From Diphasiastrum complanatum (Eukaryota; Streptophyta; Lycopodiopsida; Lycopodiales; Lycopodiaceae), in contig CM055098.1 in the NCBI GenBank assembly GCA_029204225.1, positions 8,969,746-9,033,745 on the forward strand: a DNA stretch of 64,000 nt, written 5' to 3'. The position numbers and the translations under genes are program-made. Numbering within the stretch: position 1 is the stretch's first letter; every line of letters begins with the position of its first letter. The notes below the pieces were generated by a model. That model did no database searches. It saw only the letters and a list, made by a program, of their open reading frames with translations, and was not told where the DNA came from. Below are positions 44,801 through 57,165 of this stretch, piece after piece.

Positions 44801-47021
44801 GACAAATTAACAAAGGTAGTAAAACATTAAATCTCCACCATGCACATGACTTATAGTGACCCATCTGATTCTAATGGTCCTCACAAAAATCTCATGTACG
44901 TGTGGCCACATCATCAATTTCACGTTATAGCCTCATGTCTCACTCACTACTTGACCCACATCTTCATCCACTAAAAAGTTCTCCTTACTTGCTACAAAAG
45001 AAAATATCAAATACATGGAGCCAAAGAATCTAGTAGATAGCTCAGGAGTGTCTGAAATCTCTCACTTCTTATGCTACTTAAGCCTTTGTGTTTACATAGG
45101 GATATTCAAGTTGGGCTGGCAACTATGATATGTTGAGAATGAAGGGGATGGGTGTTTGCTATATTTTCCCCCTTTTGACTTATTGAGGGGACAATTAAAA
45201 TACGGACTCATAACACGGTGACGTGTAGTATCAAACATCCATTTTGTTCGGGCATTGGACTATTTTGTGATTGCCTCTTCACCCATCACTTGATTTTTTG
45301 TTGGCAAGCTTGGAAAGGTATTTTTGTTAGCCGCTATTTTGCTTCAAGCATATTGAGTTTTGAATTAGATAACTAGAGATCTTACAAGGAAGCTGTATTA
45401 ACCTACCTACTTCCTAAGGTTTGAATGAAATCCTTTTGATGGCAAGATTAGAGTTCTTCAATCGTCCATATTTTAATATCACTGTTTAAGCCTGCAGATT
45501 CAAACTCTAGGGTTTATACTCGCGTTGCAATTTTGAATGATTTGTAGCCCAAATCTATCTAGAATACTTTTGTGGCCTAGTTATTTCTCAAAAGGTGACA
45601 TAAACAAGACCATGTATAAACGATAATTAGATTTGATAATTCATCTTACCACAAATTTACAATAAAAAACTACCTAGAGCTTTCACATAACAATGTAAAC
45701 TAATGGGTCTATAAACTAAAAAAAGTGAAATTACAGAAAAAAATTATACTCTCTTGATTTTTCTAAAGCTGCTTCCAAAAGCGTGTTTTCACCTTAAAGA
45801 TTATACTAAAAACAAATAGAGTCCAGTTGTAATCTTACAAGCCCATACTCCTCGGCTTCCAAATTATGAAGCACAATGGTTCTCCTCGGCCACCAACAGC
45901 TTTTCATCTGAGATATGTGCATACGTAAATTTAGTATTTTTAGAAAGCTAGTGTCTGTTACTGTAAAGGCATGCAAAGCAGAATCAAATTCTCTCTCACA
46001 TTATTTCAGCTAATTTAAGCATGACTTAACTGAAATAAAAGAATAAGAAACTTCCAAAGACAGGTTGTTCCACCATTTGGAATGACATAACTACACTAGG
46101 GAAGCTATGATATTGTTCCAAGCCAAAGGTAACAGCCACAATGCTTGTAGTTTGCCAGGCTGAAAAGCAAATCTTGGGATAGTCATGGAAAAGTTATAGC
46201 TGAATGACTCTGCATCTATATTATTATCCAACTACTCAACAAAACAAATAAAGACATGCCCAGTTTTAGAGGATTCAAAAGATTTGTGCAGAAATGTGAC
46301 AAAGTTCAAACATATATAGCTCTTTGAACAAATTTGATGCAAAACTTCTTCATGGATGACTGTAGACAACATACAAACCCATAGGAACTTTACACATCCA
46401 CTTGAAGCTTTAGCCAGGGATATAGAGCTCGATATTATAGTATGCTTTGAAAGCTTGATTAAGTTGGGCAAAAGTTGGCAGTGCTCAGTGATGAGGAAAC
46501 CTATTGCTAAAGATTGCCTTAAATGAGATAGCGATGAATGGTCCTTAGATCTTAAGCCATAAACTTCAAAATGGATGGAAATTCATAGAGCATTATTCTC
46601 AGTAGACATGACCTTTTAACTGGATGATCTCAGCAGCAAAAATAGCTATGCCTAAGACTATTGAAATCCAATACTGAGAAGAAGACATAGAAAGCATGGT
46701 AACCAAGGTAGTTGTGTGCAAAAGAAGGCAGCAGATGTTCTAGATCTTTGCTCAAAATTTAGAATCCACAAACTTTCTTAGTTGAAGCAAATGAAATAAC
46801 ACGCTGCTACCTATAAAAAACTATCTTCATTTAGTCAAACATTGTGAAGTTACCTGTCTAGCTCTTCAGATCCTTTGAAAATAGTAAAAATGCTACAAAT
46901 TGGTAAAACACCCTGGTTTTCTTGGAGTTATTGATAGTCCATTAAAGTTTAAACATTTGCAACATAATACATTGTTACATGTGCGGCAGAGCACCGAGAT
47001 TCCACATCACAACCGTCACCT
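41866..47021. other. About 5 kb with no gene recognised
   Basis: AT-rich. The ORFs present (for example 43137-43352, 43677-43928, 44159-44410, 46232-46471, all minus strand) are short and have no motif I can name. No LTR pair, terminal repeat, tandem array or splice-consistent exon series was seen. It may be very old repeat DNA. Confidence 0.45.
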
Positions 47022-49052
47022 ATGGCCAGCACTAGTTCCACACCCATTTCTTCTTGTGGAGAGGCTCAGATAGTGCCAGTAGGTGGGGCAGACACTAGTG
47101 CTATTGGTAGGGCTGGAGGTGATAGGGGTCGAGGACATCTTAGAGGTAGGGATGTTTATGTGGCAACCTTCCAGCAGTCAAATAAGGATGCAACTGCTAT
47201 TGCTGTTAGGAGGTGCTTTTACTTGTACGACCTCCCCATTCATTTGGCTATGACCCTTGCATGGAGGAATATGATGCGAGCAGTATCTCGTGTTGGTGTT
47301 GAGTGGGAAGGGCCGAGCATGGCACAATTGAGAACAAGAGAGAGCGGTAGTTCGTGGAAAATGACCTACAGCCCATCAGAAAGTCATGGGCGAGGTATAC
47401 CTTAGTTCCTTAAACCTTTGTACTTTCAAGTTTCAACTTTGAACTTAGTAATTACTAAGTCAAAACTTTCAACTTTCAAATTTCAACTTCATTCTTGACT
47501 CTCGAGTCTTGACTCTTTGGTGCTCTAGCTAGTAGCCTCCAAGTTACTTGAAAGTTGAAACTTTTGTCGAACGTTCTAGGTATGGATGCACCATCCTATC
47601 AGATGGTTGGACCGATGTAAGGAGATGCCATATTGTGAATATATTGGTGTCTTCTTGCATGGGCACCAAGTTTTGAAGTCCATTGATACGTTGGAGGCAG
47701 GCTTGGCATTGGATGGCAGGAGATTGTTTGAGTACATCTCACAGGCCATTGAGGAAGTCAGAAAAGAAAATGTTGTCCAAGTATGCACTTTAGTCTATAA
47801 TGCACATTCAACATTGAAGTTACATTGAACATTGCAATTTGCATTTACAATTTTTTTACGAATTTCGACATTCGTTGTGACTTGTTTTGACTTTGCTGAA
47901 TGCTCAATGTTCATGAGTTATGATTCATCCAAAGTCGGAATTCCAATGTACAGGTTGGCACAACAACGCATCCAACTGTGTTGCCATGGGGAAGCTCGTG
48001 AATGAGAAGTACCCTTGGATTTTTTGGACTCCATGTGCTGCATATTGCCTTGACCTCCTGGTTGAAGATATTGCAAGATTACCTAATATCTTGGGTCAAG
48101 GAGGTTGTAGCCATGGCACGATTCTTGGTGAGATTTATCACCAAGAAACAGAGGGTCATGAGCATGTTCAGGTCCCATTCCATCTTGGAGCTCTTGAGGC
48201 CCGCCCCCAACAGGTAGCCGATAACCAGTTTTCAGTACTTGAAATGCTTTTATGTTCTTTTAAGTCTTAAATTTACAACATTGTGTGTCTAGCCGACGGC
48301 CGCTAGATGATATTTTGATTTGCAATTTTGTTCAAGCTTCATGTCTAATACATATTACAATTTGAATTTTGTCTGCTACCTATGACCAATTACCATTCTT
48401 ATTTCATTCCAAGTTTGCCTTTATGTTCCTTGTTTTGGAGCAACTCATAAAAGTGCATGCAAGCCTGAGGCAAATGGTTGTTTCAAACCATTGAACAGAG
48501 TGGGGGGCATCACGAGAGGCCAGGTCCAAGAGATTTAAGACGATTGTGCTTTCATTTGCGTTTTGGGATGATGCACGAGCCATTGTCACATCATTGCAGC
48601 CTATCTATAGTGTGTTGCGCCTTACTGATAGAGAGGGTTGCACTTTAGGCCTTCTCTATGAGTTCATGGATAGGCTGGGAGAGTAGCTTTAGAGTTGCAC
48701 CAGTGATGTTGACAGGTATTTTACTAAGTTGAAAGTTGATTCTTCATTCAAATTTCAGTTCATTGTAATTTGTCAATTGATATGAGACTAGTAATGAGTA
48801 TTTGCAATTTTGAATTTGATAATCAGAAATTGGAATTTGGGTTCTTGAATGTCCATTAAGCTGGAGGAAATAAGGGGCCTATTTCTAGACAGGTGGCAGT
48901 GGTTCCATCAATCTCTGCATGTCGTGGCTACCCTACTTCATCCACTATGGATACAAACCTCCATGCCAACTATACGAAAGCAACTAAAACACTTTAAATT
49001 TAGGGTAAACAATAGTGAGAAAGGATCGAGCTTTTGCAAAAGTTACAAAAAA
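47022..49052 (+). pseudogene. hAT transposase remnant (DUF659 / Ac-like C-terminus)
   Basis: Exon-like first part from ATG 47022, with an N-terminal Gly/Arg-rich stretch and AIAVRRCFYLYDLPIHLAMT (about 47190-47250). Second part at about 47580-47780: GCTILSDGWTDVRRCHIVNI (the DUF659 signature), frameshift, then IEEVRKENVVQV. Third part at about 47935-48220: DNASNCVAMG-like segment, YPWIFWTPCAAYCLDLLVED and WVKEVVAMARFLVRFI. Then about 48430-48690: LIKVHASLRQMVVSNHWTEW, FWDDARAIVTSLQPIYSVLR, LYEFMDRLGE. Finally about 48850-49000: FLDRWQWFHQSLHVVATLLH. The order matches plant hAT transposases, and gaps between parts could be introns. An in-frame TGA near 47673 and frame changes make it a pseudogene. 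It is not the family of the hAT remnant at 18-20 kb. Confidence 0.82.
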
Positions 49053-49289
49053 TGAGCCTAGCTCCTCTCACCTCCATTAATCTAAAGTTAGAATACCACT
49101 GCATGTTGCTCTCACAAGCTTGGCATTTTAGTAAGTAGCCAAACTGAGACCAAAAAAATGACGATCTCGAGAGGGCTTATCAAATATTATCAGAAAACAT
49201 TAAAAAAAATGTATTCATACTTACAATTGTATGTAAAAAATTTCAAGTTTACGACTTTCTTTATGTTTTAGCGGATGGATGACCAGCAT

Positions 49290-49530
49290 GTATGCAGGTA
49301 TGTACTTGGTAATTACAAGCTAGTACTTAAGTCTTAGTAGTTAATACTATCATGATTCATCTATGTAATGGAGTCTAAGTTAGTACTTAGTATTTACTAT
49401 AAACTTTTAAGTAGGTTACTGAGTTGGTAACTACTAACTTACAACTACATGTTGTAAGTTACCAAGTACTTACAACTTGTAAGTACTTGGTAACTTACAA
49501 GTTGTAACTTGTAAGTTACCAAGTTGACTA
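49290..49530. repeat. GTAAGTTACCAAGTACTTAC-type repeats including a 24-bp palindrome
   Basis: 49452-49475 and 49477-49500 are exact reverse complements (24 bp arms, single base between). Partial copies of the same words flank it on both sides (49297, 49425, 49511). The structure would extrude as a long cruciform or hairpin. Confidence 0.9.
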
Positions 49531-49639
49531 TAGCCTGTAAATTCAAATTTGTAATCTGTTGAATGTTCAAACTTTATTGACGAGGAGGATGTGTATGCTA
49601 TACTCCATCGAGAGGCCTTAGCAGTTGCAAGTTGATTTT

Positions 49640-50300
49640 TGTCAGATGTACTTTGAATCCCTTGTCCAATGTAAATGGTAAATTGTAATTATGAATTTGT
49701 AAATGGCTGTCACCGGCCTGTGGAGACAGTTGTAAATTGCAATGTAAATATTTGTTTATAGTGACTAAATCCGAGATGGCCAAGGGGGGACTGGGTCTCA
49801 TGAGAGTCTGCTGGACTGACCTCCTAAAAAGTAGGAAGGGTTGACCGGTCAATGTGGCACGTGTCATATGCTCACTGGGACACTTGGTCCAGTGCATGAG
49901 TGACACTTGTCGGACGGTCAATGGACGGGACAACAGGACGTGTCATATGCTCATTGGGACACTTAGTCCAATGCATGAGTGACACGTGTCAAACTGTCCA
50001 CCTACTAGCTTGCCTATGTGTCAGGGTACTGTCAAGTGGCAATTGTCGATTGTGCATGGAGTTTGCCATGTGTCGACGTTAGGATGTGTCAGGGTTAAGG
50101 GGTGTTTGAGGGGATATAGGGTGAGCCTTGTCAGGCATTCCTCATTATGGTATTTCTATGCAGCTATGGTTGGGGGGAGACTTGCAGCAGAGCTCTCTGT
50201 CTGCTTGTTGATCTATGTACATTTGCTTGAGATTAATAAAGTGACGGATTTGCTGGGTAATTTTGTGTATTTACTTAGGGTTGTGAGCTTGTGTGCAACA
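49640..50300 (+). repeat. Chromovirus 5' LTR, 661 bp
   Basis: Contains an internal direct repeat: 49861-49919 and 49940-49998 share TCATATGCTCA(C/T)TGGGACAC and ATGCATGAGTGACAC. CACGTGTC or close variants occur several times, and AATAAAG near 50233 is a possible polyadenylation signal. The ORFs crossing it are not genes. Confidence 0.93.
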
Positions 50301-50812
50301 TTTGGTATCAGAGCAGTTGCTTTCAAGACTTGTGTGGGATTTGGCATCTTCAGTTAGGGTTTGGAGCATTCTTGGGCCAGCGCCCTACTGCAGGTGATCT
50401 GTTGGCAGATTTGGAGCCCATAAGATAGCAGATTGAAGCCCTATGGTGGATTGCTGATCTTCTGGCAGCCTTTGAGCATTTTCTACTACGCGGCTTGATT
50501 ATTCTCTTCGCTTTTGTGAAAATCCAGCCCACATAGGATTTGTAAATCTGTTTGTAACTTCTTCAATACTCAGTATTTTTCAGATCTGTCAGTTACAATA
50601 AGCTTCTTGTGGTAGGTCGCTGGTAGGGTAGGGCTTTTCGCCTTCTGATTCGGTGATCATCCATAGTTTTTTGCCAATTGTCAGTTTGAAACCCTAGTTT
50701 GCTGATTTTTGGAGAAGAGGAGTCTATGTGTAGTTAGAACTTGGCTGTAGGAGGTCTATTCTATCCAATTCTTCTAGGAATTCAGGGTAACCTATCAGTG
50801 TAGTGATTTGAG

Positions 50813-53800
50813 GTGCTGAGAGCTTGGTTTTGCTTTGTTTCTACTACCTATTCTTCTACTATGGCATCTGCAAGCAATACCAGTCAAGATTCACAGAGAT
50901 TAGATGTTGTGTCTTCCAAAGTGGATGCTATCGAAGCTACTCTTAGGCTGATTTTGGAGCAACTCAAAGGTAAAGGTGTTCCTGAGAGAGTCAATGGTAC
51001 AACTATGGAAGCAGAAAGGACACTGTCAACGGGCCATGAAGCTGAGTTGGGGAGAGGAAGCTACCTACTATTAAAGATTTAAAACCTCCGAAGTTCACTG
51101 GAGCAATATCTATGAGAACTACAGATGCCGTTGAGAATTGGGAAAAGAGGCCCGGATCCTGTTGCGGTAGCTAGTATAGGTGGTCAGCAACCTTGGGGAC
51201 GCAAGGGCAAATGGAACAAAAGGAGGAAGTTTGAAGGTCAAACCAATCAGTGGCAAGCTCAGGGTGACCAAAAGAAGAAGGGTGCAGGGGCCCCCAAAGG
51301 CAAAGGGTTGTATGGGCAGCCCAATACCCAAAAGGGCTAGCGTCCTTCAATGTTGTCACCTCAAGACCAAGAACGTGCAAAGAGGGAGAACCTCTGTTTT
51401 GGATGTTTGGGGCAACATCGGTGGAAGGAATGTCCACGGAACTTGATGCGGACCACATATAATCTTCAGGTGGACCAGATGAACCAAGGTGATGACCCTA
51501 TGACAGTGGAAGAGATCGAGCAGGAAGCCAATCCAGATGTTCCACGCCTCATGAATGTTTCGGTGGTTAGGAGAGTGGACACGGCTCCACTAGCGCTTTT
51601 GTCAAAATCGGCTCGTCGAGGGTATCAATTTCCTAACACTTCTCTTATTGTTATGCGAGGGCAGCTGTGTGGTGGAGATGTTCGGGTTCTATTTGACACT
51701 GGGTCCTCTCATAATGTGTTGAATTCAACTTTGGTACGAAAGTTAGGTGTGAATACTCAACCATCCCAGTACTAGTACACAGTGGAAATGGCGGATGGAA
51801 AGGGTACAAAGATTTGGAATAAGAGGGTTGTGGGCATTCCACTAACTATACAAAGTTACACAGAAGAGTTGGATTTTGAGATAACACGGCTTGCGCGGTT
51901 TGATGTGGTGTTGGGCATTTGTTGGCACACGATGCGGAAGCCACACATAGCCTGGGATACTCATGTGTATGAGTTCCAGTTTGATGGTGTGATGCATTCC
52001 CTTCGTGGTGAGCGGGATGCCTCCTAGACCGCTTGTTTCAGCTACGCAGTTGCGTAGGGTCCATTGTGAGTACATGTGTGTTTGCTTTCTACTTGATATG
52101 TCTACTAATACTAGTCAGAGTAGCATGCAGTGTGTGCAAACCAGTACTATTGCCAATTTGGATCAAGAGATTAGGAGAGAGCTTTCAGATGTGTTCATAG
52201 ATGATCTTCCATCTGTTTTACCTCCTAAGAGGAATGTTGAACATAAGATTGAATTAATACCCGGATCATGTCCTGTCAATAGACGTCCTTACAGAATGAG
52301 TCTTAAGGAGGAAGAGAAAATGAGATGGATGGTCGATGATTATCTAGCCAAGGGGCAAATACGACCTAGTTATTCCCCTTTTGCCTCTCTGATCATTCTT
52401 GTAAATAAGAAGGATGGGTCATGGAGTATGTGTGTGGATTATCGAGGTTTGAACAAGATAACGATTAAACATCGATATCCTATGCCACGTATAGATTATT
52501 TGCTTGATGCCTTGTCAGGTGCCATTGTGTTCAGTAAAATAGACCTAAAGAGTGGATACCATCAGGTTAGAGTTCATGAAGAGGATGTATACAAGACTGC
52601 CTTCAGAACTCGGTTCGGTCATATGAGTATCATGTGATGCCATTTGGATTGACTAATGCCCCAGCTACATTCATGATGATGATGGATGATGTACTCGGAC
52701 CATATATGGGTAAGTTTGTCATAAACTTTGTTGATGACATTCTGACTTATAGTGCAGGTGAGGTCAAGCATATGGCTCACCTTAGAATTGTTGTCTACTT
52801 TGAGGGAGAACACTTTGTTTGCCAATAGTAAAAAAAGTGAATTGTTTAAAAGAGAGATTGAGTATCTTGGTCATGTAGTGTCTGCTGATGGAGTAAGGCC
52901 AGATCCTAAGAAGGTTGCTGTGATCGTTGTGTGGCATGTGCCAGCTGATTTGACAGGACTCCATTCTTTACTTGGATTGGCAGTATTCTATAGAAAATAT
53001 GTTAAGGGATACTCCTATATTGTAGCACCTTTGACTGATTTGATTTGGTGACTGGACTGAACTGCAACAAGCAAGCTTTGATCAATTGAAGCAAGCTATT
53101 GTTGAGTGCACAAATTGTTGTGGGAGCTGTTCTGATGCAAGTGGTTAGGCCTGTGGCCTTTGAGAGCAAGAAGCTCAACCCTGCTCAGTTCAAGCATTAA
53201 AGGCATGGAGGCATTATCTGTATGGATCGGAATTTGAGGTATTCACTGATCATGATACCTTGAGATACTTTTGTAAGCAGCCAGACCTTAGAGGCCGGCA
53301 AGCCAGATGGTCTGAGCTCATGCAGGAATTTCTAATGGAGATTTGGTACAAGAAAGGTGCCGAGAATCGTGTGGCAGATGCACTATCTTGTGTAGTGTAT
53401 CAGATGTCATTTGTAGTCATTGAAAATGACTTATTGTCTGAGATAAGAAAGGCTCAGCAGGAAGATCCTCATTGTAAGAAAGCGGAACAGGTGGAACAGG
53501 AGGCGAGTCATGGCCATGCAAAGTCTTAAGAGGAGAACTCTTCTACCTTGGTTCGCACTTACCTTAAGTATTCCATAGAAGATGGAATGGTGATGAGAAA
53601 TGGCAAGGCTCTTATTCCAGCTTGTGAGGTGCTGCGAAAGAGGATCTTGCATCTCTGTCACGATAGCCCTAGTGCTGGTCATCCTGGTGTGGATAGGATC
53701 TATGAGTTGATACGACGTAACTTTTGGTGGTCTAGACTTAAGAAAGAAGTAAACCATTATGTGACAAATTGTTTTAAGTCTCAAGTTAATAAGGCTGAAA

Positions 53801-54912
53801 GGATTAAAGTGCCTGGACTATTATGCCTGTTACCTATACCAGAAGGGAGATGGGAGAGTATTTCCATGGACTTTATTACATGTTTACCGCATACGCAGCA
53901 GCAACATAATGCTATCCTAGTTGTGGTTGACAAACTCACGAAAATGGCTCATTTTATCCCAACTAGTAATAAGATTGATGCACCTGGTACGGCTGATTTG
54001 TTTATACATCATGTATTCAGACTTCATGGATTATCTAGATCCATTGTGTCTGACAGAGATTCTCGTTTTACTGGCAATTTTTGGACTGCAGTATTTGAGA
54101 AGTTAGAGGTGCAATTGGGAACGAGTAGTTCTGATCATCCTGAAACAGATGGGCAGACTGAGAGAGTTAACCAAACCTTGGAAGACATGCTTAGGGCGTA
54201 TGTGAGTGAAAGGCAAACACAATGGGAACGTTACCTACCATTGTTGGAGTTTGCCTATAATGATAAAAAGAATGCGTCTACGAAGATGAGTCCTTCCGAG
54301 CTAAATTATGGTTTTAGACCAGCCAGTCCAGTTACTAGAGGTATGCCTCATAGGACACCTAGTGCTATGGAATTTCTAACTCACATGCAACAGATGTTGG
54401 AGTTAGCAAAGGAAAATGTAAAAGCGGCGATGGATCGGGCAAAGACATATGCTGATCTGGATCGTACACCAAGAGAGTTCGAGGAAGGAGATATGGTATT
54501 TCTCAAGTTTCCAAAGGACTCGAAAACCCTAAAGACAGGGAAGTGTTATAAGTTGTCACCTAGATACTGTGGACCTTGGAAAATTGTTAAAAAGATTAAT
54601 AACGTTGCTTATGAATTGGATTTGCCTGTTGGTTGTAAGGTTCATCTTGTTTTTCACGTTTAACGCTTAAAAAAGGTTTTACATGACGGTGATAACTTGT
54701 TGGCTGATGGCCTTGTATTGTTTCAGGAGCATGGGGAGGTGATGCATGGACCAGCGAGAGTGTTGGACCGGAGGCATAGACGGTTGCGGAATCGTTTGCT
54801 CCGTGAGTACTTGGTTGCATGGCATGGACGACCTCTTAGTGATGCTACCTGGGAGACCACGCATGGGTTGCATGCACAGTATCCAGACTTTGCCATTGAG
54901 GACGATGTCATC
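50813..54912 (+). pseudogene. Chromovirus Gag-Pol remnant (gag, protease, RT, RNase H, integrase, chromodomain)
   Basis: Short gag N-terminus (50861-51080) ends at LKPPKFTGAISMRTTDAVEN, after which the capsid core is deleted. Zinc knuckle CFGCLGQHRWKEC (about 51392-51430). Protease VLFDTGSSHNVLN (about 51688). RT 52140-53040: SPFASLIILVNKKDGSW, VDYRGLNKI, MPFGLTNAPATF and active site FVDDIL (about 52728), with frameshifts near 52625 and 52810. RNase H has lost the segment with its first catalytic Asp (about 53110) but keeps FEVFTDHDTLRYF. Integrase 53548-54663: H-H-C present but the last zinc-binding Cys replaced (CFKS); catalytic SMDFI, VSDRDSRFTG, DGQTERVNQTLED; GPW tail. A TAA right after FHV (54661) precedes the chromodomain (about 54740-54880: RVLDRRHRRLRN, EYLVAWHGRPLSDATWE), which closes at 54913-54915. 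Confidence 0.92.
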
Positions 54913-54927
54913 TAAGGAGGGAAGGGA

Positions 54928-55601
54928 TGTCACATGTACTTTGAATTTTTTGCCCAATGTAAATGGTAAATTGTAATTATTATAGTAAATTGGAATTATT
55001 AAATTGTAAATGGCTAAGTCACCGGCCTGTGGAGACAATTGTAAATTGCAATGTAAATATTGGTTATAGTGACTAAATTCGAGATGGCCAAGGGGGTACT
55101 GGGTCTCATGAGAGTCTACTGGACTGACGTCCTAAAAAGTAGTAAGGGTTGACCGGTCAATGTGACACGTGTCCTATGCTCACTGGGACACTTGGTCCAG
55201 TGCATGAGTGACACTTGTCGGACGGTCAATGGACAGGTCAACAAGACGTGTCATATGCTCATTGGGACACTTGGTCCAATGCATGAGTGACACGTGTCAA
55301 ACTGTCCACCTACTAGCTTGCCTATGTGTCAGGGTACTGCCAAGTGGCAAGTGTCGACTGTGCATGGAGTTTGCCATGTGTCGACGTTAGGATGTGTCAA
55401 GGTTAAGGGGTGTTTGAGGGGATATAGTGTGAGCCTTGTCAGGCATTCCTCATTATGGTATTCCTATGCAACTATGGTTGGGAGGAGACTTGCAGCATAG
55501 CTCTCATGTTTGCTTGTTGATCTATGTACATTTGCTTGAGATTAATAAAGTGACGGATTTGCTAGGTAATTCTGTGTATTTACTTAGGGTTGTGTGCAAC
55601 A
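54928..55601 (+). repeat. Chromovirus 3' LTR, 674 bp
   Basis: Same ends and internal repeat as the 5' copy (units starting about 55169 and 55248). It is longer chiefly by an extra AAATTG(G/T)AATTATT unit near 54970-55000, and lacks about 9 bp near its end. Confidence 0.93.
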
Positions 55602-55606
55602 ATTTT

Positions 55607-56990
55607 GAATCCGGATTCCGAATTCACTGCTTTAAATTAGTATTTTGTAGATTGTAAATTGTAACCCTTGTCCAATCATCAATCTCAATCCTAAATCCAG
55701 ATTCCTTGGGCACTGCGCAGGACCTACCACTCGACCTGTTGCATCACATAGGACCAGGAGGACAAGAGAGGGTCTGAGCCATGTCGTTGGGGACTCGGAC
55801 ACCTCTTAAAAATCCCTCTAACTTAGATGAGGAATCGACTACTAAGGGTGAGGATGAGGGTGAGGATGAGGGTGAGGGTGAGGGTGAGCCTCATGATGGG
55901 GAGGATGACCCTGAGGCCATGCGAGTGCCTACACAACGACAACTTCCAAGGCGAGCAGTCAGAGGCTAGAGCACTCATCACTCAGCATACTAGCATAATA
56001 CATATGAGGCTTGAGCCTGGAGGCTACACTTGAAACTCTTAATATTTATGCTTTTACTTTAAAGTTTAAACTTTTGACTCGGTCCCCTGATGTGGTTCCA
56101 TGGTTGGATCGATGGAGTGCGCATTTCTCCATGCGTGATTCGACAGATGACCACAAGATCAATATGGCTATTATGTACCTGCAAGGAAAGGCATTCAAAT
56201 GGTGGCAATATCTTCAAGGGAAGCCTCAAGTCCGCAAGACTTGGGAGGAGTTTTGAAAGGCCTTTAAGGCGGCCTTCTTACCCATTTCGGATGACTTTCT
56301 ATCGCCAATACGCGACAATTCACATGGGGAACCGGCCCCTAGATGCATACTTACAAGACTTTCAAGAGGTATGTTCTCGTCTTGCAACTAGAATAGACCC
56401 TATTTTAGTTAAGTTGCACTTTATCTTGGGCTTGCCCGAGGAGTCTCTTACTCTCCATGATGCAGTTCGCTATGCAAGTTATATGACGATCCTCATATAG
56501 TGGCCAAGTCTGAGCCTAGTGGACAATCCAAGCAAAGTGAAATTCTGCTTTCTTTTCAAAGAAAGGAAAGGAAAAGGCAATGGATACCCCTGTTGGATCC
56601 AATGGATCAAAAAAATAGTCCACCATGGACCAAAAGACCTTTTCTAAGGCCAAGAGCAACATTGCATGGAGCCAGAATATGTCACAAGGGAATGCCTGAA
56701 AAACAGGTAAAGGGGCTTCATTTAAGACGCCAAGTAAACATTTCTAGCATTAATTTGTCCTTTTTTGGTAGTTCAATTTGTGAGCATTGTTGTTTTAATA
56801 CGGCGGTTTTTAGCCCTCACGAACTAATTCAGATGAATGGGACCGTAGGTGGCCAAGTCGTGACAATTTTGTTTGATGATCGTTTCACACATTTTTATTA
56901 GTTCTAAATTATTGCAAAAGCTAAACATGGAAACAAAGCAAATAAAAAATCCCGTCGTACTAGATCTAAAGTACGATGTATGCTTGGATG
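55607..56990 (+). pseudogene. Gypsy gag to protease remnant
   Basis: An acidic low-complexity start (55830-55920, GGTGAGGATGAG-type hexamer repeats) precedes the capsid domain: VVPWLDRWSAHFSMRDSTDD, MYLQGKAFKWWQYLQGKP, TWEEF then a TGA (56256). In another frame it continues with RPLDAYLQDFQEVCSRLATR, LVKLHFILGLPEESLTLHD. After more frame changes a protease-like stretch LIQMNGTVGGQVVTILFDD and FISSKLL-type text lies near 56825-56930. The DSG-type triplet is DDR here. It is truncated at about 56990 by opposite-strand Gypsy sequence. Confidence 0.78.
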
Positions 56991-57165
56991 CCCCACACAA
57001 GGTGAGTCATGACACTCATAAAGAATTTTCTGTTTAATTGCATCCACATCGGGCACGAATATCTTCCCTTTCCTAAACAAAAGTCCAATACGAATAGAGA
57101 AGTCATCAACACTCTTTGTACCCTTTCTCCCAAATTGATCACCTTGTAAGTCAATCTTGCTTGAC
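56970..57165 (-). pseudogene. Gypsy integrase zinc-finger fragment
   Basis: Minus-strand frame SIRIGLLFRKGKIFVPDVDA, IKQKILYECHDSPCVGHPSI, HRTLDLVRRDF: the first half (two His) of the integrase H2C2 zinc finger. The rest is missing on the left, and the right side (57170 on) is not recognisable. Confidence 0.75.

Larger units (their letters stand above)
49640..55601 (+). mobile_element. Complete Gypsy chromovirus, 5.96 kb, polyprotein broken
   Basis: 5' LTR 49640-50300, PBS TGGTATCAGAGC at 50303, gag-pol remnant, chromodomain, polypurine tract AAGGAGGGAAGGGA (to 54927), 3' LTR 54928-55601. A perfect target duplication ATTTT lies at 49635-49639 and 55602-55606. Both LTRs run from TGTCA(G/C)ATGTACTTTG to GTGTGCAACA and are very similar by eye, so this is a relatively recent insertion. 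The C-terminal chromodomain places it among the chromoviruses. Confidence 0.93.

Noticed and set aside
41866-47021. Short ORFs at 43137-43352, 43677-43928, 44159-44410 and 46232-46471
   Set aside because: Lengths are ordinary for AT-rich DNA, with no motif, no splice-consistent neighbours and no repeat support.
49598-50357. ORFs of 60-123 codons in the chromovirus LTRs (also near 54.6-55.6 kb)
   Set aside because: Both LTR copies give the same ORFs because they are repeats; they cross known LTR, PBS and PPT signals.
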